NCBI GenBank assembly: GCA_032358255.1
Contig: JAULBX010008883.1
Span: forward strand, 248,001 to 312,000
Source: Heterotrichella gracilis
Lineage: Eukaryota > Sar > Xanthophyceae > Tribonematales > Xanthonemataceae
Length of the DNA stretch: 64,000 nucleotides
Direction of reading: 5' to 3'
The notes below the pieces were generated by a model. That model did no database searches, was not told where the DNA came from, and saw only the letters and a list, made by a program, of their open reading frames with translations. How positions within the stretch are numbered: the stretch's first letter is position 1; the number at the start of each line of letters is the position of its first letter. The translations under genes were made by a program, and so were the position numbers. Positions 1 to 11,300 of this stretch are shown here, one piece after another.

Positions 1-3000
1 TCATTGCCATGTGCCAATCTCACCCTTGATGGCAGCGCAAAGCTGTTCTCACATATGCATGTGCGTGTGTGTTCTGATCCCGCCCTCTGATGCCCACACT
101 TGAGGATCACGTTTTTCCTTGTGTCACATTTTTGGGTTTCCCCTTCCCCAGGTGCCCTCTGCAATTGAGCAGCGGTCAGAATGGGAGGTGTTCTACTCGA
201 CCCCCACCGCCAGCGCCCCCGCCTTTTTCTCAGCGGCAGCAGCCTACCCCCGGGAGCACCTCACGCCCACCCCGGGGACCGCAAAACGCAATTTGAATGC
301 CCTTTCAGAGCTGGTGGCAGTGGTGGGGGGTGCCCTGGATGCGGCGGCTGCCCAGCGAGGGGTGCAGCAGGGGTGCTACCCCAGTGCGGCCAATGTGGCG
401 GCGCATGGGGTGGCGGGTGGGGGGTGGGGGGCGGGGAGGGAGGTGCGGGGAGCGCTGGGGGCGCTGCTTGATGCAGCCTTCAGGTGGGTGTGCTCTGAAA
501 GCATGAAGGGGTTTGCTAGGATAATGATTTTAAAATCCAACGTAATTCCAGCATAGCGGGGTTGCTTTTTGGGGACACTTGACTATAAATTGAGTTGGAA
601 GTCTCAGGCTTCTGTTGTTTCTGCTGCATAGAATGGCCGTTGCTGGGGTTGCCTCTACACTTTTGCAATTGTATATTTGCTTAGTTTACGTTCATTCTTT
701 GACCCCTATATCCTATACCGGTGCAGCCTGCTCCCCCGCCTCCAGCAAGAGGCTCCCGGCTCCACCTGGGATTGCGTCCAGCTGGCACTGGGATTGGCAG
801 AAAGGGCACTGAATGCCGCAGCTGCCGCGCTGGCTGCAGCACACAGCTCTGATGTAGTGGTGCTAGGGGGGGCATATGTGCGGCTGAGGGGGGTAGCCCT
901 GGGGGCCCTGCTGGAGGAGGGGGTGCGGCTGGTGGAGGTGGGGGATGCGCGGGCCGAGGTGAGGGAGAGGTGGGAGGGGGGTTTGCGTGCAGGCTGGATG
1001 GGTGTGGTGGTGCTGGGTTGTTGCAATGCATATGTGCTCGTCGCGCACCAGTATCATTATTCTAGGTCTAATCAATACTCATCGCGCACCACTGTACACA
1101 TAAAATTGCTATGATCACACCGCCACCCTCCCATTTTGCACACCATGCCCCTGTCTCCCTCCATCCACCCACCTCCTGTTTCCCCTTCCCATTTTTCAGT
1201 CCCTGGTGGATGCCGTCGAGTCCCTGGCCGAGGCGCACCGGGCTTACCCCCAGCTGTTTAGGGTTTGCGAGCTGCGCGCTGACCCCGAGCGCACCTACGC
1301 ACACATGGAGGGGCTGGGGCCATCGGGGCCCAGGGACAGGCTGCAGGTGTGGGGACAGAACCTCAAAAACTCTAGAAACCCCTCAATGAAACCCTGGATC
1401 CTGAGGTTGCAATTAGGCCTGGCTGCAGGGACAGGAATGGTTGAGCGAATCCCCACCTTCCCACATGCCCACTCAACCAAAACGCATGTCACAGACTGTA
1501 TGAATTTAAACTTACGGTCCCATTTATTTTTATTGTGTATAATGCACCTCTCCAGGCCCTCCTACCCGTTCACATTCCTCCCCCACACCCACCCCACACA
1601 GGAGCCCTCCTTCGCCGCGTATGTGTTCCAACAACTGGCCTCATCAGGCAGGGGGGGCGAGCTACTCTCCCTGCCACCCGTTTTCAACGCTGAGCTGGCG
1701 CGCTGGCTGGCGGCCCCCGCAGGGAATGGCGGTGCGGATGGTGCGGGTGTGCGGCTGAGGCTGCGGTGGCTGCACGCGCTGCGCATGCGCCAGTACGGGA
1801 CTGCGGGGGCTGTGCTGGAGGTGGTGGCGGAGGCTGAGCAGGTGGGCGGGAGGGGCTGTGGGGGGGGTGGCAGGGAGAGGGGAAGGGGGTGGGGGGGAAG
1901 GATTGCATCTCAGACGCTGGTAGGGGGTCGTGATAGGTGATGGCAGGTAGAATGTGCTCACCCGCAAAATTTGGGGGCTGTGATGGGTGATTGCGGAGAT
2001 TTTTGGAGGGCTGCGGTGCTGAAGTTGTGCTATGGTGCTGAGAGAACAAGCTGTGCCTGGCGAAACTGTGCCACCCACACACATGCACACTGTAGCGGCA
2101 GCACAAGGACTTATTCCAAGCAGGATGGCTGATGAATCCCGACTTGTCCCATACATACCAGCACAAAAACCCTCAGCCAAACCCCTCCATCTTACCCCTA
2201 TCTCCTGTTGCAGTCCTCTGTGTCTTCCTCTCGTCGCCAGCTGTGCCTGTCCAAGCTGTGCCACCTGGCGGCGCTGCCCGAGGGGCTGGAAGGGGGGCGC
2301 ATGCGGACTGTGGGCGCCACAAACGGGAGGCTGGCGCTACTGCACGTGCAGGTGGGTACTGAAGGAAGGTGTGGTGGGGGAGAGGGTGTGGGGGGAGCAG
2401 GAGGCACCCATCGCCTGCTGCATTGGCTTTCCACTTCAAACCCTAAACCCTCAGGCTGGTTGGGGTGGCAGTACCCTGCTGTCAAACCTCCACAGATCAA
2501 TTAAACTGCAATTCCAAGAAAGGGCGGCCACGTTGTGCGCACTACACCATTGCGTGGGCCCAGTGGCTGCCTGTTGATCACACTGGGTCACCCACCGCAC
2601 TCGCAAAAGAGCCTCGCCTGCGCCTCTCAAATGAATCCTATGCACGCTCCTCGCATAACCCTCACAACCTCGTCACAACCTTCACACACCCTCCTGTCAA
2701 AATTCATCAGGAGCAGCTTGGCCTGGGCAAGCAAGCGGTTCTTGGCCCCGCCGCCCTGCTGGATGCGGCCATGGTCACCACGCACAAGCAGAATCGATAA
2801 CACCCTCCTTTGCAAAACCTCCACCTACTCTCCTTGCAGAACCCTGCCTACACTCCTTGCAAACCCTCCACTCACTCGCCCTTGTCAAAACCCCTCAGGA
2901 GCAACTTGGCCTGGGCGACCAAGCGGTTCTTGGCCCCGCCGCCCTGCTGGATGCTGCCATGGCTGAGGGTGCGGGGGCGCAGGGGGCGGCTGCGGGGCTG

Positions 3001-3740
3001 CAGGTCCTGGCGGCAGGGGGAGCAGAGTTCAGGGAGGATAGGAGGTAACGGGGAGGGGTTGTGGGGTGGCTGGGTTTGGGGGTTAGGGTTTGGGTTTGTG
3101 CAAGGACACCTGCGGATCATGCCGTGGGGGAGAAGAGGGATTGTTGGCATGCTGGACGTGTGGTTTCGACTCTAAATGCATGTGGAGCCCTGCACCATCT
3201 AGCCTTGCCCATTGATGCAGGAGTAAACATGTATTATTTTCACCCGGAGGTATGTATTTGCAGTACCGTATTGCGTGCAAAATTATGGCTGGTCCGTTAC
3301 AAGGTTTTAACACCATTACTCCACAGCAAATCCATGCTGCACACCTCCCACTGTTGATCCCCTCAACACCCCCCCCCCCCTCCCTCACCCGCAGCCATGC
3401 CTTGGAGCCCCTGTGGCAGCGCATCGCAAGCGCCTCTCCCTGGGACGACATCGCAGCCCAGCGCCCTAGGGTAACCGACCAGCAGCACGCGAAAACCCTA
3501 CTGGAGACCCCGCTGGCTGCCGCTGCAGCTGCCTGCTATGGCCCTGCCCCCATGTGCGTGGTGGGGGGCACCTGGAAGGGGTTCTTGCCTCCGGCTGTGG
3601 TGGAGGGGTTTCTGTGGCGGGTGGCTGGGGTGGGTGATGCGGGGGTGGAGGCTGCGGTGGGCGCGTTTCGGTTGGGGTGTGGTGGTGGTGGGGTGGGGGT
3701 GGTGGCGGAGGTGGTGCCTCAGGCCATGGAGGTGGCTTGA
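1..3740 (+). CDS. NUP133: Nucleoporin Nup133, 3' part of gene (5' end outside window)
   Basis: Structural component of the nuclear pore Y-complex (Nup107-160). Seven exons are seen: 152-483, 727-958, 1200-1346, 1602-1841, 2214-2351, 2899-3044 and 3395-3740 (TGA). All junctions are GT-AG and phases agree throughout. The helical C-terminal domain is recognisable: a patch ending in SYAHMEGL-like helices, then FAAYVFQQL, WLHALRM and LCLSKLCHLAAL, which follow the order of human Nup133 (FLFRWYLEKG, WLHEINS, LLGLSKLAAL). The last exon has LWQRIASASPWDD and AAACYGP, close to the plant Nup133 tail. Positions 1-151 look like intron. An extra copy of the start of exon 2899-3044 lies at 2711-2773 and is probably not used. 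Family assignment is from remembered homologues; no alignment was run. Confidence 0.8.
2711..2773 (+). repeat. Decoy copy of a Nup133 exon start
   Basis: These 63 bases differ at four positions from 2899-2961, the start of the sixth visible Nup133 exon, and both copies follow a CAG acceptor. The upstream copy lacks a good donor and meets a stop soon after (about 2798), so it is more likely a duplicated fragment than an alternative exon. The flanking C-rich intron sequence is also loosely repeated. Confidence 0.8.
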
Positions 3741-5080
3741 GGTGCTTCACAAGGTGTGGGTGTCACCAGTGGGGCAGTGAAAAGTATCATTTGCAGGACA
3801 GAACCCCCCTGGTTGCTAGCTTTTTATTTTGTACTCCACAACAATATGGCATATGCCGGGGCTCGGCGTGCAGGGACAGGTTCACAGCTGTTACTACCGG
3901 TATTTGTATATGGTATTCAGATTTTACCCTTGTGAGAGCAAACGGCAAAATAGCAGTCAGTCAGGCCCATATAATTGGTGTGTCATACAGCAATACCGTG
4001 CATATGATACAGTACGGAAACAAACTGTATTAATATTATGTCCTGAGGGCTGTCGCATGTTCTTGGTGTACAAACACGTCAACTTGGAAGCGGACTCAGT
4101 AGGCATACAACACTTGACGTATTTGGGCAAAGCTGGGAAGGCAATACTTGGGGCAAGTGGCTTGGATTGTTCTCTGGAGGCTGCAGTGGGCTGTTACAGG
4201 AACTCACTGCACCTCGCCTAGGCGTCAAAATGTGCAAAAGTAAGAGAGTTTCACGGAGTGCGCACAGCGTGGTGAGCAGCGACAAGCCAGAGAAATGCCC
4301 CAAAATGAACCATAATAGGTGTGTCAACAGCTGGTGCCAATGGCCATAGGTGAGCGCACGTAGGAAAGAAACAGACAGGTACCTCCTTGAGACCAAAGGT
4401 TGCCGCAAGTGTAGTACAACTTGCACTGGTACAACCAAACCCTAAACCCTAATATCGCTCGTTGCACGCCAGACGGTGAGGGTTCTTAACCAATGCACCT
4501 GTCTCACAAAGGACCTGTTGGTATGCTGCAGAGATTTTTCTCAAGACTCTGGCGAGGTTGCAAGGGATCTTTGACGCCGTGTGGGTGTGACGACGTTTGC
4601 TGATCTCGAAGTTGGTACTAGTAAAAAGTGCAGACTTGAGCACCAAGGTGTTGGCCGAGCCCTTCAGGTGAGGCCGAGTCCAGCATACGCAGTACATATC
4701 TACTACTTAACTGCTTGGATATATTATCTGCCAGATGCTGCGTATGGCTTTAAATTATATATGCATGCATAGTGATTCGTGCATGCACCAGTGCCCAATA
4801 TGCATGCACAGCAGTTCTCGCCTCTGCGACAGGCACAAGCGTCTGGTGTGCTTGCTTTTTCAACTCAACAACACCTGAATGGTTGGAAAGTGTGTCCCTT
4901 GCCAGTCTAGCCGGTGCACCTGCCATCTGCTGACCCCCACCCCCCCTACACGACGTGCCGAAACACTTCTTCAAGCAAGGGATATTGGAGTTTACTTCTA
5001 TACCCCTTGCTTGAAGCCTGACACCAGGTGCGCTGTGCAGGCGGCGAACCACAGGCTCCACCCACCCTCCAGGCCCACCC
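3741..5080. other. Intergenic, no gene recognised
   Basis: I see no supported gene between Nup133 and the F-box gene. The stretch holds one member of a diverged inverted repeat pair (about 4019-4110; partner near 6350-6445) and two tandem telomere-type units at 4437-4452. An AT-rich part with TATATA-like sequence lies at 4720-4770. Confidence 0.6.
4019..4110 (+). repeat. Diverged repeat, member 1 of an inverted pair
   Basis: This segment resembles the reverse complement of about 6350-6445, roughly 75% by eye over 60 bases. The resemblance is also seen in translation: both read QTVL, then a GCR, then LVYKHV. Conserved translation hints that the repeat once came from a coding sequence, but no family is recognised. 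Confidence 0.6.
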
Positions 5081-6295
5081 ATGGCTGGGTTGCCCTTCCC
5101 CTTCCAGTCCCTGCCAGAGCCCATGCTGCAGGAGGTTCTGGGTTGGCTGCCTGTGGACGAGCGCGTGCGCGCCCAGGCTGTGTGCAGGCGCTGGCGGGCG
5201 GCCCTGCAGGGCCCCAGCGCGGCATGGCGGAGCTTGAACTGGCAGGGAAACAACGTCAGTGATGGACACGAGGCAATGGTGAGCTATGCCCAGTTTGTGG
5301 CGTTTGTGACAAGTGGTCTGGGCAGCAGCTGCGCGTCCGTTGGCTGTGACAGACAGGCCCACCCCATCAGCAGTAGACACAGCGCAGGGTACCAGCCCCG
5401 GATGACCCACACCAGTCACCTGCACCTCAGCCACTTCTTGTCGCCACACCTCTTCCTGCCCTACGCCAGCGCACGGCACCTACAGTCCCTGGAAGGTCTG
5501 CAGTTGTTGGGTACTCTCAAAAACCAAGCAGACACCATGCTGGCTGTGAGGGTGTTGGGGAGCCTCACCAGCCTGCAAGCCCTGCAGGTCTTCTGGGCAG
5601 TTGATGATGTGAGCGTCCCCGAAAATTCTGGGGAGCAGGCTAACAGCTTTGCCGAAGCTTTCAGCACACTGACCAGCCTTCGAACCCTGCAGATCGAGTT
5701 CCAGTGCAGCACCTTGGAATACGAGCCCGCAGGGCCTCACCCCAGCCTCGGTGCCGTGACAGCATCAGTAATGGGGGGCCTGTCCGGCTTGCAGCTCCTG
5801 ACCCGCTTGGAGTTCGCTGTTGACCGGCGTTTCTACAGTGACTGCACGGTTTGGTACTTGCCACCCAGCCTCCCGCCACTCCCCAGCCTGGCAGTCCTCC
5901 ACCTGAGCCTTCCCGGGGCAGCCTGGCATGGGAGGGATGGACAGGGGTGGCTGGCAGCCTTGAAGCACATGCCTCACCTGAGCGACCTCACCATCAAGCT
6001 GTGGTGCACCAGCCTGCCAAAACTGCTGCCGCTGTCAAGCGCCACCGCCCTCACCAGCCTCGGCTTGTGGCTGTGTGTGGGGGAGGGTGCAACCAATGGC
6101 GCGCTCCCAGCCCTTGCGCTGCCAGTCTCCCTCAGAGAGCTGACCATCGATGGGCAGGATCTGGAGCCCGACATGCCGCAGCTGCCCATGGCCTTGAAGC
6201 CGCTCACCCAGCTCACGCGCCTGCGCATGCCCGTGCGCTGTGATGCGGATCTCCGGGAGGCCCTTGCTGGCCTGGCGCACCTTGAGCTGGATTGA
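5081..6295 (+). CDS. F-box and leucine-rich repeat protein
   Basis: Probable substrate-recognition subunit of an SCF ubiquitin ligase. The open frame of 404 residues starts at an ATG and ends in TGA. Residues about 9-45 form an F-box (LPEPMLQEVLGWLP, then VCRRWRAAL and W). Residues about 135-400 are leucine-rich repeats of the LTSLQALQ, LPSLAVLHLSL and LTQLTRLRMPV kind. Residues about 75-130 (HTSHLHLSHFL region) look unlike the rest, and a small unrecognised intron could hide there; it stays in frame, so the one-exon model is kept. The gene is bounded on the right by a rearranged fragment of the Nup133 last exon. The target protein cannot be predicted. A second F-box/LRR gene in this window (35297-38045) has a different exon structure and only general similarity. 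Confidence 0.75.
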   Translation: MAGLPFPFQSLPEPMLQEVLGWLPVDERVRAQAVCRRWRAALQGPSAAWRSLNWQGNNVSDGHEAMVSYAQFVAFVTSGLGSSCASVGCDRQAHPISSRHSAGYQPRMTHTSHLHLSHFLSPHLFLPYASARHLQSLEGLQLLGTLKNQADTMLAVRVLGSLTSLQALQVFWAVDDVSVPENSGEQANSFAEAFSTLTSLRTLQIEFQCSTLEYEPAGPHPSLGAVTASVMGGLSGLQLLTRLEFAVDRRFYSDCTVWYLPPSLPPLPSLAVLHLSLPGAAWHGRDGQGWLAALKHMPHLSDLTIKLWCTSLPKLLPLSSATALTSLGLWLCVGEGATNGALPALALPVSLRELTIDGQDLEPDMPQLPMALKPLTQLTRLRMPVRCDADLREALAGLAHLELD

Positions 6296-6349
6296 CCGCG
6301 GTCCTCCAAAGGCACCACCCTCCCACGCTGCTCGTAATTTCTCCCCTGC

Positions 6350-6445
6350 CAAGGGACCAGTGGTATGTTGGGATGCCTGCTGAACCGATTCAAAGGTGAC
6401 GTGCTTGTACACGAGCAACATGCAGTTGCGGCAGCCTCCAGGACC
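6350..6445 (-). repeat. Diverged repeat, member 2 of an inverted pair
   Basis: Read on the minus strand it gives QTVLGPGGCR and LVYKHVTFE, matching the plus-strand member at 4019-4110 (QTVL, GCR, LVYKHVNLE). It sits directly beside the Nup133 last-exon fragment on the opposite strand. Confidence 0.6.
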
Positions 6446-6462
6446 TAATACAGTTTGGTACC

Positions 6463-6560
6463 ATGTACGTGGTTTGGGGGCACATGGAAGGTGTTCCTGC
6501 CTCCGGCTGTGGTCGAGGTATTTGTGCGGCGGGGGGCGGGGGTGGGAGATGCGAGGGGCC
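6463..6560 (+). pseudogene. Displaced fragment of Nup133 last exon
   Basis: About 98 bases match 3549-3647 inside the Nup133 last exon (shared runs include TGCCTCCGGCTGTGGT). The reading frame is not kept and no exon borders are present, so this is a non-functional copy. It lies 3 kb from its source on the same strand. Confidence 0.75.
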
Positions 6561-8326
6561 AACATTAATACCAGTAGTGGTGGCCAACATTGATATTCGG
6601 CTGTGAGGTGTACAATTTCTCCATGGCGGAGTGAAATCAAGCCTTAAAGTTTGATAGCTGGGTGGGTGCATTGTGTCCAATGTGTGCCCCAGCAAGCTGC
6701 TAGGACAAAGCATTGAGTTCATGCGAGACATTGTCGAGGTGAAAATGAAAATCATATCGGTAGAAACTTCAAGTGTAAAACCATTTTTGTGTTACAAACC
6801 GCTTTACAACACGGTTGTAAACCATGCAACATGCGCCATTTACAGTCCCAACAGTTGCACTTTTGAGTCAATAATGTACTTTGGCATCTGATGGTTCATC
6901 TCAATCAAAGTTTACACTTTTGATACATGTTTTGTAATGCCATTGGCCAGGACTGGTGGGGCACATGCCGAGCCAGACTCTGAGGGTCCACTTCACGGCT
7001 CCCCGAGCTGGGCCAGGCAGCCATGACATGTACACATACCTGTTCCAGCCAGAATGCTGCTCCAAGTTGAGTGCCACTGCTGCAGCAGCAATCACTGTGG
7101 CCCATGTGGCTACGGTTTGGGTTAACCGGGTAGTACCATCGAGTCCTCCCGGCAGGGTGCCCAGATGGTACCTCTGCATGTGGCATTCTCAAGCACATTG
7201 TATCAAGTTGTACATTACAGGTGTGCGGCAGATTGCACAGAATGCCAAGCAACGCAACGATTGCAAGTTGCACTGCATTTGGCAGCGTGATGCTTAATGT
7301 AGCTATAGCTTAAAATTAAGTTGTGCGCAATGAGGTTGAACAGTGAAATGTTCGTGACACAGAACGTGTCAACAGGCCATGTTGGCAATTACCCATGCTT
7401 GTTCAATGTTTGCAAACACATGGCATTGCAGTCTGAGAGACGCATTGATTGTGCTGGCATGCTACCCATACTGCGGATGGGCAACAAGATGCGCATGGAT
7501 TCCAATCGGGAAAATGCACCAGAAAAGTGCGACATACTTGTGGGTTGGACAAGACGCAACTGCATTTCTGCCCACGCTACGTAAACTCTTTCACTTAATG
7601 GCCTGGTGGGTGAAGTGGTGGAGTTTACGTGGCGGCCACGCTCCACCTGATCCATAACTAGCTAGTCCTGGGTCCAACTTGAGCTTGCTCCAAAAGGAAC
7701 ACACATGGTGCACTATTGAAACCGGCGATATGCAACGAGAATCAAAAGTGATATCCAGCACCAATCCCTGGATCTAGGTTCACAGGCCTGTAAAGTCCCC
7801 AAAACAACGGTAAAACTGCTACAACTACAACCCATTGAATCTGATCTGAAACCCAGATGCGCCCAACTGAAAGCCCTGCACAGCTGCCGAGGCATTTTGC
7901 ACAACCGACCGGCAAACCCTACCCATATACACCGCAAGTGGCATCCCCACCACCCTCCCACAATCCAAACAACCCCCCGTGCCTCCCAAAGCGTTCCCCA
8001 AGAACCCAAACCCCAGTGCTGCTTTCCCCTTCACCATTCAGTCATACATTACCAAGCTGTGGCCTTCATGTTACCCGTGCGGCGCCTCGCATCATGCATC
8101 CAATGCCATCCACATCCCGCTGCGCACGCCTGCCGCGGGACATGCGGCTCACATCCAGCTGCATCCGCCACATCAACCCTTGCCCCGCATCGCATCGCGC
8201 TGCACCTGCGCCTGCGCAGGGGCATGCTGCCTCCGACACTTGCACCGAATGCGTTTCACAACACACTGCATTATGCGTGACGCCACTGGCGACACATGCC
8301 TTGCGATGCATTGGCCTGCGCGCGCC

Positions 8327-11300
8327 TCACATCATGCTGCAGGTGCCGGTGCCCGGGCATGTGGGTGACAGCAGCAGCCTGTGCTCAAACTCCAGGCGCT
8401 CGAGGGTGGAGGTCATGCCCAGCAGCCGCACCCGGTCAGCGGTGTCAAGGGGCATGAGGCAAGCCTGCGGGAGGGGATGGAAGGAGGATCGAGGTCGGGG
8501 TTAAAGGATTTGGGGTTGGCGTATTCAAGGGGCACGAGGCAAGCCTGCGGGATGGGACGGCAAGAGGGTCGGGGTGAGCATTTAGGGTGTAGGGTTGGCT
8601 GTGATGAGGGGCGTCAGGCCACCATGCAGGGGAGGGAAGCAAGGGGCGTGATCCCGACACGGCCCCTGTGGCTAGAGGGACAAGGGAGTAGGATAAAGTA
8701 TCACAAACAACCATGGATCATTGACATTCAATGCAGGATGAGAACACCGCTACCCCAAGGGCTGGCAACCAGTGCCAGCATCCTTGCCAGGAATCCGAGC
8801 CCATACCCCAGCACCCTAAAGGGTTCATGCAAGCCTTCCCCACAACCACACCCTAAAATAACCTACAGGGTTTTGGCAGGCTTTCAAGATTACCACACCC
8901 TAAAGGGTTTCTGCATGGTTTCCCACTCACCACCCAGAAGCTGATTGCCTCGTAGTTGTTGCCTGGAGGGCGCTCCCCTGCCCTGTGGATGATGTTCATC
9001 ATGCGCTCGCTGCGACGAGAGGTGGCCACCTGAATCAAGAAGACACAACTCGCTCATTATCGCGTCACTAGGTAGAATTGTGGCACTCTTGAGGATCGCT
9101 GCTGTCCACCACAATAGGACTGTAGCATGGTGGATAAATTGTTTCTTGGTACATGAGTGCCAAGTGCGCTTGTACTTGAGGCACAACCACGGTGGCCCAA
9201 TGACCTTGACAGCGCCTGTTTCGAAGGGCATACATTAAATTCACTGACAAGGCCCAGCCACGCACCTGCTTGAGCTTGTCCGCCCACTCCACCGCCAGCC
9301 CCGCCACCACCCCTGCCAGCTCAGCGGTGCGCGCCTGCACCTCATCGCCAGGTGGCGCCGCGTCGGTGAAGTACTGCGGCGCAGCCATGCGGTACCCGTC
9401 CTGCTCCCATGTGCTCAGCAGGCGGCAGCGGCGGCGACCAATGATCTCCAGGTAAAATCGGCTGCAGGGAAGTGGGGTGAAGGGTGTAAACTTTAGCCTC
9501 ACATAGGGTTTATGTTGCCCATAGGGGGAGGGCTTTGCGGATTCATATGAGTCTGGTTTTCTTGCCCTCCTGCTTTGCAACATCCTTATGCCCTACCACC
9601 ATACCATGGCCTAAACGCGTAGGAGTTTAAATGATTCGCGCTGATGGTAATGCATTGACCAGAACTTCATCTGGCCATGCGAACCAACTTAGCAATACAC
9701 GGCACTGGCTAGCAAGTGGAGCGGGTGAGCTGCACATTTCACCACCACCACCCACACTTACCCGTCCGGCAGGGGGTGGCACTCCACGATCTCGCACTCC
9801 AGCGCCACCTCGTGCGGCTCCGCCCCCCCGGTGTTGAACGCCATGCCGAACCGGCGGCTGCCCTCCATCACCCGACGCACCATGAGCCGGTACCGCGGCT
9901 CAAATATGTTGAGCGCCATCTTCTCGCCGGGCATCATGCACATGAGCACAAACAGGGGCAGCGGGGCCTCGGCCGCCTCCTCGGCCACCTGTAAGGATGG
10001 ACAAAAGCGTACAGTTGGAGAGTGGAAGATTGATTGATTGCATCTGCGAACACCGGCATGGTGTTAACAGTTGCACATACGGGCCCCCGGGCGATGCATC
10101 CACCACCAGTGGCCACATGCCATGCACGGGCTACTATATGCAGAATATCTGCGCAATACCCAGTATAAACCAGCCACGTTTGCTATGCGCCGCCCTGCTC
10201 ACCTGTCCGCAAGTCTCTGCGCGGCGCTGCGCCGTCTCCTCAGGGAACGCGCGCTCCAGCAGGTGGTTGAGGGTGATGGTGATGGGCAGCTCGCGACCCA
10301 CGTGGAGCACCTGGCGGCGGGGGCATGGAGCAGCGGGAGTGTGGGTATGTGTGTGGTGGTCAATACCTGGATGGGTACAGGTGATGCAAGGAGAGGCAAA
10401 CAGTGTGCGAGGATTGCCGAGATTGCCAGCTACTACTCCAACCCACCACCAAGCGCTTCACTGAGCACACAACTGCTATACAGCTGTGCAAGCGCTCTGC
10501 ATTGGTGCGTTTCCATACTCCTTTGTTATAATGATTTTAAACCAGCGTCGTTCGACCCAGTGTACATGGTCACATATCCTGGGCAAGCCTGGAGCACGAG
10601 TGGCCGCAAGGTGCTTGCATCGATGCCCGCGGTGAGAGAGTGTTAACAGATGCGCGCAGTGCTACCACCAGCATGCCTCGCATCGTCAGCGCTGCTGACG
10701 CTCATGCTGGCGCTGACTAAGCTGCTACCGATGCACATTTAACCCAGCACTTGCATGTGCATACGCACCGTCCTGCACATGGGGCACTTGTTGCCATGGT
10801 CCGTCGCCCTGCGGTAGCACTGCCGGCAAAAGGTGTGGCCGCAGGGCGTGGTCACCGGCTCAAACAGCAGCTTCAGGCACAGCGTGCACTCAAAGTCGTC
10901 CATGTTGCGGGACACGCAGCGCTGCCTGCGGGAGGGCAGGTGGTGGGTGGGTGGGTGGGGGAAGGGTTGAGCGGGTATTTGGAGAATGCAGACGGGGTGC
11001 AAGGGTGAAGGGCCCATGCGCATGCCATGTGCACATGCGCATGCCCTAGATACTCAACAGGTAACAGCCATGCATGGCATTTGTTTGCATTGCTTTCCTG
11101 GCTTGCACTTTCCCTTGGTTAAAGCGTACAATTTACTGTTGGCGCCGCAAGCCAAGGATGCATTGCGGGCACATTTTCATGCTGTGCACCAGGAAACTGC
11201 CTGCTCACATGCGGCAAGCTTTCCATAATGGCAGGCGGGTGCGCCCACCCTCTCCCACCCACCCACGCAAAAGTCCACGCCACCCACTTTATCTCTGTGT

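Larger units (their letters stand above)
6296..8326. other. Intergenic, repeat fragments, no gene recognised
   Basis: The left part holds the inverted-repeat member (6350-6445) and a copy of Nup133 last-exon sequence (6463-6560). From 6600 to 8080 I see no coding signal on either strand. From about 8080 to 8330 there is C-rich sequence with short internal repeats around CGCATC and GCGCCTC; this is probably the 3' UTR of the LONRF-type gene on the minus strand. Confidence 0.55.

Noticed and set aside
57-1031. Pro-rich minus-strand frames near the left edge
   Set aside because: They are complements of the GC-rich Nup133 exons and show no domain or codon signal of their own.
2711-2800. Mutually exclusive alternative exon in Nup133
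   Set aside because: The upstream copy has an acceptor but no good donor, and its frame stops within 30 codons.
7857-8504. Long Pro/Ala/His-rich open frames on the plus strand
   Set aside because: They overlap the last exon and 3' region of the LONRF-type gene in antisense, and composition alone explains them.
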